A stretch of DNA of 64,000 nucleotides from Asaia bogorensis. Its GTDB lineage: Bacteria; Pseudomonadota; Alphaproteobacteria; CACIAM-22H2. Below, in pieces: positions 19,168 to 27,970 of this stretch. A model generated the notes under the pieces. It did not search any database, was not told where the DNA came from, and worked only from the letters and a program-made list of their open reading frames with translations. The number at the start of each line of letters is the position of its first letter. The stretch's first letter is position 1. The DNA is taken from positions 1 through 64,000 of the forward strand of contig CAMDLT010000017.1 of NCBI GenBank assembly GCA_945901855.1. Direction: 5' to 3'. Position numbers and translations under genes: made by a program.

Positions 19168-20376
19168 TTGAAAAACCTTAAATCGATGCTGCTGGGAGCT
19201 GTGGCGCTGGCAAGCTTGGCGCTGCCCGCCGCAGCCCAGACCAACGTCAAAATCGGCGTTCTATCCGACATGTCCTCGCTCTATGCCGATCTCGGCGGGG
19301 CGGGTTCGGTTGCGGCCGCGCGCATGGCGGTCGAAGATTTCAACGCAGCTGCCAAAGGCATGCGCGTCGAGATCGTGTCGGCCGACCACCAGAATCGCGC
19401 GGACGTCGGCTCCAACATTGCGCGCCAATGGTTCGACCGCGACAGCGTGGACGTAATCGTGGACGTGCCGAACTCGGGCGTAGCCTTGGCCGTTAACGGC
19501 GTTACTCGCGAAAAGAACAAAGTGTTCCTCGTGTCGGGTGCCGCCACATCGGCACTGACAGGCGAACAATGCTCGCCCAATACCGTGCACTGGACCTACG
19601 ACACTTGGGCGCTTGCGAACGGTACGGGCAAGGCCATCGTCCAGCAAGGCGGCGACACGTGGTTCTTTCTGACGGCCGACTATGCGTTCGGCCACCAGCT
19701 CGAAGCGGACACTTCGGCCGTCGTAACCAAGCTCGGCGGTCGCGTCCTCGGCGGCGTGCGCCATCCGCTGAACGGCAGCGACTTCTCCTCGTTCTTGCTG
19801 CAAGCGCAAGCCAGCCGCGCCAAGATCATCGGCGTGGCGAACGCCGGCGGCGACACGATCAACACGATCAAGCAGGCCGGTGAATTCGGCATCGTGCGGC
19901 GCGGCCAAAGCCTTGCCGGTCTGCTGATCTTCATCAGCGATGTGCACGGCCTTGGGCTCGAATCTGCCCAGGGACTCGTCTTCACCAACGCGTTCTATTG
20001 GGACAAAGACGATGGAACCCGCGCCTTCGCCAGGCGCATGGCCGCCGCCAACCGCGGCATCCACCCCACCATGGTGCATGCGGGCGTCTACGCATCGGTG
20101 CTGCACTATCTGAAGGCCGTCGAAGCCAACAAGTCGGCCGCCGACGGCAAAGCCACCGTCGACCGCATGAAGGCAATGGCGACCGACGACGCACTGTTTG
20201 GCAAAGGTACTGTTCGCACAGACGGACGCAAGATCCACGACATGTACCTTTATGAAGTGAAAAAGCCTTCGGAATCGAAGGGGGCGTGGGACTACTATAA
20301 ACTGCGCACGACGATCCCCGCCGCCGAAGCCTTCCGGCCGCTCGCCGAAGGCAAGTGCCCGCTCGCGGGCAGTTGA
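19168..20376 (+). CDS. HAAT-family ABC transporter substrate-binding protein
   Basis: 402 residues starting at a TTG preceded by AAAGGGAGGGA. The Sec signal peptide is KNLKSMLLGAVALASLALPAAAQ. The mature protein is a type I (Leu/Ile/Val-like) binding fold starting VKIGVLSDMSSLYADLGG. Members of this subgroup bind amino acids, short-chain amides or aromatic acids, so the ligand cannot be named. A strong terminator lies 7 bases after its stop, which probably makes this the most abundant product of the operon. Confidence 0.9.
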   Translation: MKNLKSMLLGAVALASLALPAAAQTNVKIGVLSDMSSLYADLGGAGSVAAARMAVEDFNAAAKGMRVEIVSADHQNRADVGSNIARQWFDRDSVDVIVDVPNSGVALAVNGVTREKNKVFLVSGAATSALTGEQCSPNTVHWTYDTWALANGTGKAIVQQGGDTWFFLTADYAFGHQLEADTSAVVTKLGGRVLGGVRHPLNGSDFSSFLLQAQASRAKIIGVANAGGDTINTIKQAGEFGIVRRGQSLAGLLIFISDVHGLGLESAQGLVFTNAFYWDKDDGTRAFARRMAAANRGIHPTMVHAGVYASVLHYLKAVEANKSAADGKATVDRMKAMATDDALFGKGTVRTDGRKIHDMYLYEVKKPSESKGAWDYYKLRTTIPAAEAFRPLAEGKCPLAGS

Positions 20377-20382
20377 ACCAAC

Positions 20383-20420
20383 CGGGGCGGAAGCGTTGAC
20401 GCTTCCGCCCCGTTTCTTTT
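20383..20420 (+). terminator. Rho-independent terminator / attenuator inside the transporter operon
   Basis: A perfect 13-bp GC-rich stem (20383-20395 with 20400-20412) with a TTGA loop is followed by TTTCTTTT. It lies between the binding-protein and permease genes. Such partial terminators let cells make more periplasmic binding protein than membrane subunits. Confidence 0.9.
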
Positions 20421-20441
20421 GACCGCTAACGACGAGAATCC

Positions 20442-21329
20442 ATGCCCGACATTTTCGGCATTCCGCCCCAGGCTCTGTTCGGCCAGCTTTTGCTGGGCCT
20501 CATCAACGGCGCGTTCTACGCGCAGCTGAGCTTGGGCCTCGCGATCATCTTCGGGCTCCTCAACATCATCAACTTCACGCACGGCGCCCAGTACATGATG
20601 GGCGCATTTGTTGCCTGGATGCTGCTGAACTGGCTTGGGCTCGGTTACTGGTGGGCGCTGCTCGTTGCCCCGGTCGTCGTGGGCGCGTTCGGCGTTCTAA
20701 TCGAGCGCACGATGCTGCGTCATCTCTACAAGCTCGACCATCTTTACGGATTGCTGCTCACATTCGGCATCGCTCTGATCGTACAGGGCGTTTTCCGCGA
20801 CCAGTTCGGCTCGACGGGCCTCCCCTATCGCATTCCGGCCGAACTGCGCGGCGGCACGGATCTGGGTTTCATGTTCATGCCGAACTATCGCGGCTGGGTC
20901 GTGGTTGTTTCGATGGTCGTGTGTTTCGGTACTTGGTTTGTAATCGAAAAAACCAAGCTCGGGTCCTATTTGCGCGCGGCGACCGAAAACCCGGCGCTGG
21001 TACAGTCCTTTGGGATCAACGTTCCGCGTATGGTCATGCTGACCTACGGCTTCGGCGTCGGTCTTGCAGCCTTTACGGGTGTGCTGGCGGCCCCGATCTA
21101 CCAGGTCAGTCCGTTGATGGGAGCCGACATCATCATTGTGGTTTTTGCCGTCGTCGTTATCGGCGGCATGGGTTCGATCCTCGGCTCGATCGTCACGGGC
21201 TTCGGACTTGGCATCGTCGAAGGCCTGACCAAGGTGTTCTATCCGGAAGCCTCTTCCACCGTCATTTTCGTCGTCATGGTGATCGTGCTGCTGATCAAAC
21301 CCGCCGGCCTGTTTGGGAGGGCCCGCTAA
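20442..21329 (+). CDS. HAAT-family ABC transporter permease (LivH-like)
   Basis: 295 residues with about eight hydrophobic segments. The N-terminal LLLGLINGAFYAQLSLGLAI and the LNIINFTHGAQYMMGAF motif mark it as LivH. The EAA-like region near the C-terminus includes ENPALVQSFGINVPRMV. Its TAA shares a base with the ATG of the LivM-like gene. Confidence 0.92.
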   Translation: MPDIFGIPPQALFGQLLLGLINGAFYAQLSLGLAIIFGLLNIINFTHGAQYMMGAFVAWMLLNWLGLGYWWALLVAPVVVGAFGVLIERTMLRHLYKLDHLYGLLLTFGIALIVQGVFRDQFGSTGLPYRIPAELRGGTDLGFMFMPNYRGWVVVVSMVVCFGTWFVIEKTKLGSYLRAATENPALVQSFGINVPRMVMLTYGFGVGLAAFTGVLAAPIYQVSPLMGADIIIVVFAVVVIGGMGSILGSIVTGFGLGIVEGLTKVFYPEASSTVIFVVMVIVLLIKPAGLFGRAR

Positions 21330-22291
21330 TGTCGGGATCCCCCGCTCCGCACGGCTCGAAAACCGGCATGCCTACGCACCAGCGCATTCTGGTCGTCGCG
21401 CTGATTGGCGTGCTGCTCGTTTTGCCGCACTTGCTTTATCCCGTGTTCGTGATGAAGGTTTTGTGCTTCGCTTTGTTCGCGTGCGCCTTTAATTTGCTAA
21501 TTGGCTATGTCGGCTTGCTGTCGTTTGGACATGCGCTGTTTTTCGGCTGGGCAGCGTATGTGTCCGCGCATGCGGCCAAAGTATGGGGCTTGCCGCCGGA
21601 GCTTGCGATCCTCGCGGGCATGGGGTGCGGCGCTGTTTTGGGCCTGGTCGTGGGAGCGTTGGCGATCCGCCGCCAGGGCATCTATTTTTCGATGATCACA
21701 CTGGCCTTGGCACAAATGGCCTACTTCTTTGCGCTACAAGCGCCATTTACGGGCGGCGAAGACGGGTTGCAGCGGGTCCCGCGCGGCATGATGTTTGGCG
21801 TGCTCGATCTGCGCAACGACCTCGTACTTTACTATGTCGTGGCTGCGATTTTCCTCGCCGCATTCTTGCTGATTTACCGCATCGTGCATTCGCCCTTCGG
21901 GCAAGTGCTGAAGGCGATCCGCGAAAACGAGCCGCGTGCCGTGTCGCTTGGCTATCGCGTCGACCAGTACAAGCTCGCGGCGTTCGTGATGTCGGCGGCA
22001 TTGGCGGGCCTCGCTGGGGCCGTCAAATCGCAGGTCTTCCAGCTCGCCTCGCTGTCGGATGTGCACTGGACAATGTCGGGCGAGGTCGTGCTGATGACGT
22101 TGGTCGGCGGACTCGGCACGGTGTTCGGACCCATTGTGGGGGCGGCCGTCATCATTTCGATGCAGAACTATCTGGCCGAGCTAGGATCGTGGGTTACGGT
22201 CGTCCAGGGTGTAATCTTCGTCGTGTGCGTGCTCGCCTTCCGGCGCGGCATCGTCGGCGAAATCGCAGCCAAGATAAAAAAGCCGCTATAG
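21329..22291 (+). CDS. HAAT-family ABC transporter permease (LivM-like)
   Basis: 320 residues with about nine hydrophobic segments. Family features are LIGYVGLLSFGHALFFGWAAY, RRQGIYFSMITLALAQM and ALKAIRENEPRAVSLGYRV-type text. The start overlaps the preceding stop as TAATG. It is the last gene of the transporter operon; a GNAT gene follows after 31 bases on the same strand. Confidence 0.92.
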   Translation: MSGSPAPHGSKTGMPTHQRILVVALIGVLLVLPHLLYPVFVMKVLCFALFACAFNLLIGYVGLLSFGHALFFGWAAYVSAHAAKVWGLPPELAILAGMGCGAVLGLVVGALAIRRQGIYFSMITLALAQMAYFFALQAPFTGGEDGLQRVPRGMMFGVLDLRNDLVLYYVVAAIFLAAFLLIYRIVHSPFGQVLKAIRENEPRAVSLGYRVDQYKLAAFVMSAALAGLAGAVKSQVFQLASLSDVHWTMSGEVVLMTLVGGLGTVFGPIVGAAVIISMQNYLAELGSWVTVVQGVIFVVCVLAFRRGIVGEIAAKIKKPL

Positions 22292-22322
22292 CGTCCGCAC
22301 GCGGCGGGCGTAGAATGGCACT

Positions 22323-23165
22323 ATGCGGCTTTTGCAGCACGGCGACGAATCGGCCTTGTCCGCGTTTCTGGCGCAAACGCCCGAAACGGCAATGTTCTTG
22401 CGCTCTAATCTGCGCGCAAGTGGCATCGTTGACCACGGCAAAGCCTATCAAGGCAGCTATGTTGGCGCATTCGAGGGCGACAAATTGGTCGGTGTCGCGT
22501 CGTTCTGCTGGAACGGCAATTTGATGCTGCAATGTTCCAGCGCTTTGGCGCCCGATCTCGCCGCCGCCGCCCTCGCCGCCAAGCCCGATCGCCAGGTACT
22601 GGGCGTGTTGGGGCCGCAAGCGCCGGTTGCCGCCGCGATCGATATCCCGGAGTTTACCAAACGCCGCGCTAGGCTTGCAGCCCGCCAATCGATACTGGCG
22701 CTCGACCTCGCCGATCTGCCGGACGAAACGCCGATTTCGGCCCGCGTACGCGCGGTTTTGCCCAAAGACGGCGACGTGGCGGCAGCATGGCGCCACGACT
22801 ATTTGTGCGAAACGCTGGGGGCCGCACCGGGCGATGCGACAAGGCTGCGAGCGGTCGACGAAATCGAGCGCGCGACCGACGATGCGCGCGGGTATGTCCT
22901 GTGCATGGGCGACCATCTCCTGGCTTACGCCGGATTCAATGCGACACTGCCCGACATGGTGCAGATCGGCGGGCTCTATTGCCCGCCCGAGGAGCGCGGC
23001 CTTGGATATGGGCGAGCGGCGCTGCTTGGCGCCCTGCTGGCCGTGCGGACAAAGGGCGTGGCCAAAGCCGTGCTGTTCACCAGCGACGACAACGTGCCGA
23101 CCCTGCGCTGTGCGCAAGCGCTCGGATTCAAGGCTGCAGGCGAATACGGCGTAGTGTTTTACTGA
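22323..23165 (+). CDS. GNAT-family N-acetyltransferase
   Basis: 280 residues. The C-terminal half carries the acetyl-CoA-binding pattern: QIGGLYCPPEERGLGYGRA followed by the late strand AVLFTSDDNVPTLRCAQALGF. The N-terminal half (LAQTPETAMFLRSNLRASG) is like that of two-domain GNAT proteins whose first half is a degenerate GNAT fold. The substrate is unknown. It may be cotranscribed with the transporter upstream. Confidence 0.8.
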   Translation: MRLLQHGDESALSAFLAQTPETAMFLRSNLRASGIVDHGKAYQGSYVGAFEGDKLVGVASFCWNGNLMLQCSSALAPDLAAAALAAKPDRQVLGVLGPQAPVAAAIDIPEFTKRRARLAARQSILALDLADLPDETPISARVRAVLPKDGDVAAAWRHDYLCETLGAAPGDATRLRAVDEIERATDDARGYVLCMGDHLLAYAGFNATLPDMVQIGGLYCPPEERGLGYGRAALLGALLAVRTKGVAKAVLFTSDDNVPTLRCAQALGFKAAGEYGVVFY

Positions 23166-23193
23166 GTTTCCGCGCCAAGACCCGGCAGCGAGA

Positions 23194-23373
23194 CTAGATA
23201 TCCTCGAGTTTTGCACCGTCGAGTTTTCGGGCGGCCACAGCTTGCTCGGCCTCGGTTCGAAGGCGCTCTTCTTTGGTGCGCCCGTGTTTGGCGCGGTTGG
23301 CGTCGGCAAGCCCGGCGGCATCGGCGCGGGCGCGCATTTTTCGGATGCGTTTGAGGTTGACGATCTCGGCCAT
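23194..23373 (-). CDS. DUF4169 family small protein
   Basis: 59 residues, too short for most gene finders. The sequence starts MAEIVNLKRIRKMRARADA, continues through NRAKHGRTKEERLR and ends LDGAKLEDI, the characteristic form of DUF4169. A GGGAGG stands four bases before the ATG. The protein is highly charged, probably helical and of unknown function. In alphaproteobacteria it is often next to a ribbon-helix-helix protein, which is not seen here. Confidence 0.85.
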   Translation of the reverse strand: MAEIVNLKRIRKMRARADAAGLADANRAKHGRTKEERLRTEAEQAVAARKLDGAKLEDI

Positions 23374-23394
23374 TTTGCCTCCCTATAGGCGGGC

Positions 23395-23955
23395 ATGGTA
23401 ACAAACGCGACCCCCACTGCCTACACGCCGACGGCGCGAGGCCTGCACTGGTTGGCAGCCCTCCTCGTCGCGATGCTGTTCGGCGTCGGGCTCTATATGA
23501 CGCGGCTCGAATTTTCCGACTGGAAAGTGCGTGTCTATGCGTGGCACGAATGGACCGGGCTCGTCGTGTTCGTTTTGACCGGCGTGCGGCTGGCTTGGCG
23601 CCGGTTCCATCCGGCCCCGCCGCTGCCGCCCTCGGCCTGGATCGAACAGGCCGCAGCAAGTGCCGCGCACGCGATTTTGTATGCGCTGATGTTCGTGCTA
23701 CCGATCCTCGGGTTTCTTGGCACGAATGCCTTCGGCTTCAAAGTGGTGTGGTTCGGCCTCGTCGAACTGCCGGATCCGATCGGCAAGAACGAAGCGCTCG
23801 GGCGCGTGCTGCTGGCGACGCATGCGTGGCTTGCCTACGCGATGATGGCACTGGCGGCGGTCCATATTGGCGCGGCGCTCTACCACCATTTCGGGCGCCG
23901 CGACGGCATTCTGCGGCGCATGTTGCCGGGCCTCGCTCCGCGCGGCGATCAGTAG
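23395..23955 (+). CDS. Cytochrome b561
   Basis: 186 residues with four hydrophobic helices. Histidine pairs that could ligate two b haems are visible: RGLHWLAALLVAML near residue 19, AWHEWTGLVVFVLTG near residue 50, and LLATHAWLAYAMMALAAVHIG near residue 145. It would sit in the inner membrane as an electron carrier, and such proteins can oxidise quinol or respond to superoxide. It diverges from the DUF4169 gene across 21 bases. Confidence 0.9.
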   Translation: MVTNATPTAYTPTARGLHWLAALLVAMLFGVGLYMTRLEFSDWKVRVYAWHEWTGLVVFVLTGVRLAWRRFHPAPPLPPSAWIEQAAASAAHAILYALMFVLPILGFLGTNAFGFKVVWFGLVELPDPIGKNEALGRVLLATHAWLAYAMMALAAVHIGAALYHHFGRRDGILRRMLPGLAPRGDQ

Positions 23956-24491
23956 GACGCGATTTCGACCTGCGCCGCGGCCAAGCGCCGATAGAGACGG
24001 CGCTTGCGCGCAATCGGCCACCATTCGTAGAGAAAGATTTCGAGCGGGCGCCAGTTTGCGACCCAACCCAGGATCAGGAAACTCTCCTGGACCAACGGCG
24101 CGAAGGCGCTGCCCGCAAGATACGCGCTTGTCCCGTGCGCCAGCGCAAAACACGCGAGCAGCAGCGCGATGCCGACCGCGAGCGCGTACCGGCCGATGCG
24201 GAACAGTTCGGCCAGATCGCGGCCGGTCGCCTGGGCGCGATAGGCGAAGAAATGCCCGAACGCCTCGCCCACATCGCCCGCACGTTCGCTTGCGGCCTCG
24301 CCGGCGGGCAAATGGACCACGATGCGGATCGGCCGGTCGGGTGCCAATTCCCTCGCCCAGCCGACGACGAACGCCTCGGCCTCGGCGTCGAGATCTTTTT
24401 CGCGGAACGGGTACGGGTCAAGCGAATGGGAAAGCTGGGCGACCGTGGCTACGCGCAGTTCGATCGGGCCGCTTGCGGAGATATTCCGCAT
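23949..24491 (-). CDS. Hypothetical membrane protein
   Basis: 180 residues, family not recognised. The N-terminal 95 residues are soluble, with acidic and charged text (FREKDLDAEAEAFVVGWA). Two hydrophobic segments follow at about 103-122 and 130-150, then a very basic tail (WWPIARKRRLYRR). The start lies four bases after the stop of the SRAP gene, so the two are probably one transcript. It overlaps the cytochrome b561 gene by seven bases, tail to tail. Confidence 0.7.
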   Translation of the reverse strand: MRNISASGPIELRVATVAQLSHSLDPYPFREKDLDAEAEAFVVGWARELAPDRPIRIVVHLPAGEAASERAGDVGEAFGHFFAYRAQATGRDLAELFRIGRYALAVGIALLLACFALAHGTSAYLAGSAFAPLVQESFLILGWVANWRPLEIFLYEWWPIARKRRLYRRLAAAQVEIASY

Positions 24492-24495
24492 CGGA

Positions 24496-25224
24496 TCAAA
24501 ACAAGCTCCCTTGCCGCGTGTCGTTGGCGCGTTTGGTATTGGGTGCAGGCGGCTCCTCGTCGGCGGCAGCAGGCTCCAGGCAGCCCGGATCGTCGTTGCG
24601 GACGCTGTTCACGTAGGAAGACACGCGCACATATCCAAGCGCTTCGCTGGCAGGGGCCCGCACCAGCGCCCGCGCGTCGATCTTGGGATCGAGCCAGGCC
24701 GCGTAGTCGAACGGATCGAGGATCACGGGGATGCGGTCGTGGAACGGCGCCATCATTGCGTTGGCGGCGATATTGACGATGGCGAAGCTTTCCACCACCT
24801 CGCCTTGCGGCGGGACCCAGCGTTCCCAGAGCCCGGCAAAGGCGAACGGCGCCTTGTCCTGGCGGCGAAACAAGAAGGGCTGTTTGCTTTTGGCGCCGAC
24901 CGTGGGCCATTCGAAAAAGCCGTCGACCGGCACCAGACAGCGGCGCTGGCGAAAAGCCTGCCGGAAGGCGGGTTTTTCGTGCACCGTTTCGCCGCGTGCA
25001 TTGATCATATGGCTTTGAAGCGACATGTCTTCGGCCCAATAGGGCACAAGGCCCCAGCTCAGCATCTGCATCTCGCGCCCGCCGTCGCCCCCCAGACGGA
25101 TCACGGGCGCGCGCTGCGTGGGCGCGATATTGTAGCGCGGTTCGAGATTGGGGGCCGCGCCCGCAAAATCGAACAGCTGGCGCAATGCCTCGACCGAACT
25201 CGTCAATGTGTAGCGTCCGCACAT
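24496..25224 (-). CDS. SOS response-associated peptidase (SRAP/YedK/HMCES family)
   Basis: 242 residues. The catalytic cysteine is residue 2 (MCGRYTLTSS) once Met is removed; it forms a thiazolidine with abasic sites in single-stranded DNA and so protects them. Other SRAP residues are the Asn of PRYNIAPTQ, RRCLVPVDGFFEW and the His of APFHDRIPVIL. The ATG at 25224 is forced by the need for Cys2. An unknown membrane protein follows directly downstream. Confidence 0.93.
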   Translation of the reverse strand: MCGRYTLTSSVEALRQLFDFAGAAPNLEPRYNIAPTQRAPVIRLGGDGGREMQMLSWGLVPYWAEDMSLQSHMINARGETVHEKPAFRQAFRQRRCLVPVDGFFEWPTVGAKSKQPFLFRRQDKAPFAFAGLWERWVPPQGEVVESFAIVNIAANAMMAPFHDRIPVILDPFDYAAWLDPKIDARALVRAPASEALGYVRVSSYVNSVRNDDPGCLEPAAADEEPPAPNTKRANDTRQGSLF

Positions 25225-25267
25225 GGCGCTATTGTAAATCGCTTGGCGGCGGCTTACGAGAACTACG

Positions 25268-26065
25268 ATGAACCGTCCCGACCTTGCTGCCCTGCGCCCC
25301 CAGATCGCCGCGATCGCCAAACGCGCCGCCGCAGCGATCATGGCGATTTACGAAGGCCCGTTCGAGGTCCGCACCAAGGCCGACCGCACACCCCTTACCC
25401 TTGCCGACGAGCGCTCGGAAGCGCTGATTGCGGCGGCCCTCGATGTGCTCACACCCGGCATTGCGATCGTGGGCGAAGAAGCGACCGCACGCGGCGAGGC
25501 GGCGTTCGCGGGTGCAGCACCGCCGCTGTTTTGGCTGGTCGATCCGCTTGACGGGACGCGCGAATTTGCGGCGCGAAACGGCCAGTTTGCCGTCTGCATC
25601 GCCTTGATTGCCGAAGGGCGCCCGGTGCTGGGCACGGTGATGGCCCCGCACGAAGGGATTGTGTGGTCGGGCGCCGTCGGGATCGGCGCGTTTCGCCAGG
25701 TCAAAGACGGCGCCGAAACGCCGATCCGGGCACGTCCAAAACCGGCAAGCGGGCTGGTGGTCGTGTCCTCGCGCAGCCATTCGAGCAATGCCGAAGATGC
25801 GTATCTGGACGGGCACCGGATTGCCGAGCATCGCCGCATCGGATCGGCGATCAAGTTCGGCCTGCTGGCCGAAGGCTCGGCCGACCTTTATCCGCGCTTC
25901 GGGCCGACCTGCGAATGGGACACGGCCGCAGGCGAAGCGCTGCTGGTGGCCGCGGGCGGGCGCATGGCAAGGCCCGACGGGCGTCCGCTCGGCTACGGCA
26001 AACGCGACTTCAAAAACCCAGATTTCGTTGCAACCGGCGCTTGGGATCAATCGAGCCCGGCATAG
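25268..26065 (+). CDS. cysQ: 3'(2'),5'-bisphosphate nucleotidase CysQ
   Basis: 265 residues. An inositol-monophosphatase-fold enzyme that hydrolyses 3'-phosphoadenosine 5'-phosphate in sulfur assimilation. The metal motif is [13 protein letters not shown] near residue 85, preceded by GEEATA near residue 68, with [16 protein letters not shown] at the C-terminal end. CysQ is favoured over histidinol phosphatase because of the DGTREF text. Its last 19 bases overlap the convergent ParA gene. Confidence 0.88.
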   Translation: MNRPDLAALRPQIAAIAKRAAAAIMAIYEGPFEVRTKADRTPLTLADERSEALIAAALDVLTPGIAIVGEEATARGEAAFAGAAPPLFWLVDPLDGTREFAARNGQFAVCIALIAEGRPVLGTVMAPHEGIVWSGAVGIGAFRQVKDGAETPIRARPKPASGLVVVSSRSHSSNAEDAYLDGHRIAEHRRIGSAIKFGLLAEGSADLYPRFGPTCEWDTAAGEALLVAAGGRMARPDGRPLGYGKRDFKNPDFVATGAWDQSSPA

Positions 26066-26691
26066 GCCGCCACTTCGTCGGCAAGCCTGGCGATTTCCTG
26101 GGCCGCGACGGAGCCTGGCTCGGCTTCGGTGACGCCCAGCCCCTGCCCCAGGCTCGCGGCATAGCCGGTGCGATTGCCGAGCACGATGCTGGCCACGACC
26201 GCGTCGATTTGGGACAGCTTCTGCGCCATTTCGGCCGCAAGCAGCGAGCGCGGCGGCATGCGGTTGATGACCAGCATCGCGCGCCGCTTTTCGGCTCTGG
26301 CCAGTTCGAGCGTGGGCAGCGTGGCCCACAGATCCATCGGCGAAGGCTGCACGGGCACAAGCACCAGGTGCGAATAGCGGATCGCCGTGCGCGAGTCGGT
26401 CTGCGCATGCGGCGCGGAGTCCACGACCACCACGTCGTGCTCGCGCGCCAGCCGGTCGAGTTCGTGCGGCAAACGCCAGCCCGACAGCTTGGCAAAGCCG
26501 AAGCCCAGCCCCTGGTGCGGGCGGGCGGCAAAACGCAGTTCCGTCCAATGCGTGAACGAGCCCTGCGGGTCGATATCGACGGCCGCCACGTTGCGCCCGC
26601 TTTGCGCCCAGTACGCGGCCAGATGCACCGCGAGCGTGGTTTTGCCCGCGCCGCCTTTTTGCTGTGCCACTGTTACGACCTTACCGCCCAT
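26047..26691 (-). CDS. ParA-family ATPase (orphan)
   Basis: 214 residues. The deviant Walker A is [17 protein letters not shown] near the N-terminus, followed by VDIDPQGS and [14 protein letters not shown] (A' and B motifs). No ParB, parS or plasmid-type genes are next to it, so a chromosome or plasmid partition role is not supported. Orphan ParA proteins of this size often position protein complexes inside the cell. The gene runs toward cysQ and overlaps it by 19 bases. Confidence 0.85.
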   Translation of the reverse strand: MGGKVVTVAQQKGGAGKTTLAVHLAAYWAQSGRNVAAVDIDPQGSFTHWTELRFAARPHQGLGFGFAKLSGWRLPHELDRLAREHDVVVVDSAPHAQTDSRTAIRYSHLVLVPVQPSPMDLWATLPTLELARAEKRRAMLVINRMPPRSLLAAEMAQKLSQIDAVVASIVLGNRTGYAASLGQGLGVTEAEPGSVAAQEIARLADEVAAYAGLD

Positions 26692-26740
26692 GCGCCGGAC
26701 AATAGCCGCTGGCGAGGCCCCATGCTATAGCGCCCCTTGC

Positions 26741-27694
26741 ATGGCCCTTGCCAAACCCACCGAAGCCGCCCTCCAGCGCGCCGCCGCCCTGCTCGGCAAA
26801 GGCCGCCTGGTGGCGTTCGCGACCGAAACGGTCTACGGCCTTGGCGCCGCCGCCGACGATCCGCTTGCGGTGCGGCGCCTTTATGCGGCGAAGGGCCGGC
26901 CGCGTTTCAATCCGCTGATCGCGCATGTGTTCGACGTTGCGGGCGCCAAGCGCCTGGTGCGCTTCGATGCGCGCGCCGAAATCCTCGCCCGCCTGTTCTG
27001 GCCGGGCCCGCTGACGCTGGTACTGCCGCGCTTGCCGGGCGCATCTGTATCGAGGATTGCAGCAGCCGGATTGGACACGCTCGGCGTGCGTATCCCCGAC
27101 CACCCGGCCGCGCAGAAACTTTTGCGCAAATTCGGCCGCGCGATCGTCGCCCCCAGCGCCAACCGCTCGGGCCGATTGTCGCCGACGGATGCCGGTGCTG
27201 TCGAACGCGCGCTGGGCGCGCGGGTCGCCTTGATCCTCGATGGCGGGGCGTGCCGTGTGGGCTTGGAATCGACGATCGTCGATCTGTCGGTGTCGCCTGC
27301 CCGCCTGCTGCGCGAAGGCGGCATTGTCAGGGCCGCAATCGAAGCGGCGATCGGCAAGGTCGAAAACGCCGATGCCGCGATCAAGGCCCCCGGCATGCTG
27401 GCGAGCCATTATGCGCCGCGTGCCGATCTGCGATTGAACGCCGCAGCACCGCGCGCGGGCGAGGCGTATTTGGGCTTCGGCCCGCTGCCGACGCTTGGCG
27501 CAGAAGTACCGGCGTTGACGCTGTCGGCCACCGGCAATCTTGCCGAGGCCGCGCATAATCTGTTTGCCTACCTGCAAACGCTGGATCGGCCGACGATCCG
27601 CACCATCGCCGTTGCCGATGTTCCGGCTATGGGCCTGGGTGCGGCGATCCGCGATCGGCTCGCGAGGGCAGCCGCCCCGCGCGGGCGACATTAG
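26741..27694 (+). CDS. Threonylcarbamoyl-AMP synthase (Sua5-type)
   Basis: 317 residues, the long Sua5 form rather than the shorter TsaC. It makes threonylcarbamoyl-AMP from threonine, bicarbonate and ATP for the t6A modification at position 37 of ANN-decoding tRNAs. The YrdC core shows AFATETVYGLGAAADD, KGRPRFNPLIAHV and SANRSGRLSPTDA. The extra C-terminal Sua5 domain begins after the linker APGMLASHYAPRADL. The ATG at 26741 is the natural start of the core. Confidence 0.93.
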   Translation: MALAKPTEAALQRAAALLGKGRLVAFATETVYGLGAAADDPLAVRRLYAAKGRPRFNPLIAHVFDVAGAKRLVRFDARAEILARLFWPGPLTLVLPRLPGASVSRIAAAGLDTLGVRIPDHPAAQKLLRKFGRAIVAPSANRSGRLSPTDAGAVERALGARVALILDGGACRVGLESTIVDLSVSPARLLREGGIVRAAIEAAIGKVENADAAIKAPGMLASHYAPRADLRLNAAAPRAGEAYLGFGPLPTLGAEVPALTLSATGNLAEAAHNLFAYLQTLDRPTIRTIAVADVPAMGLGAAIRDRLARAAAPRGRH

Positions 27695-27763
27695 GTTACG
27701 ATAGGCGCGTGTCGCCAATTTAAACCACTGAAAACAAGAGAATGTCGCCTTGCCGACGATTTC

Positions 27764-27804
27764 GGGCGAGGCGCCCAAAATCACGGATTTTTGACTCTTT
27801 TTTT
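27764..27804 (+). terminator. Candidate terminator after the Sua5 gene
   Basis: GGGCG-AGG-CGCCC forms a short hairpin, followed by the small AT stem AAAATC/GATTTT and a run of seven T (27798-27804). The stems are short, so strength is uncertain. Confidence 0.4.
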
Positions 27805-27822
27805 ACCATGTCAAACAGCGCA

Positions 27823-27848
27823 GGCTCTGTTAGGAGCCATTGTTCCTA
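27823..27848 (+). promoter_or_regulatory. Overlapping alternative hairpins in the purB leader
   Basis: GGCTC/GAGCC (27823-27838) and TAGGA/TCCTA (27831-27848) share bases and cannot form together. They lie about 120 bases before purB, just after the candidate terminator. This could be a conformational switch or chance. Confidence 0.25.
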
Positions 27849-27970
27849 GCCTAGCAAATTAACACTGAAAATGGAAGCCGATCGGCTGCGCCTGGGGGGC
27901 ACTTGCTTGCGAGGGGCCGACGCTTCGTCTATGGGATGGCGACCGATCGACAAATGCAAAGGACCGCCCG

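Noticed and set aside
26047-26691. ParA as evidence for a plasmid or partition locus
   Set aside because: No parB, parS-like sites or replication gene lie nearby, and flanking genes are chromosomal housekeeping.
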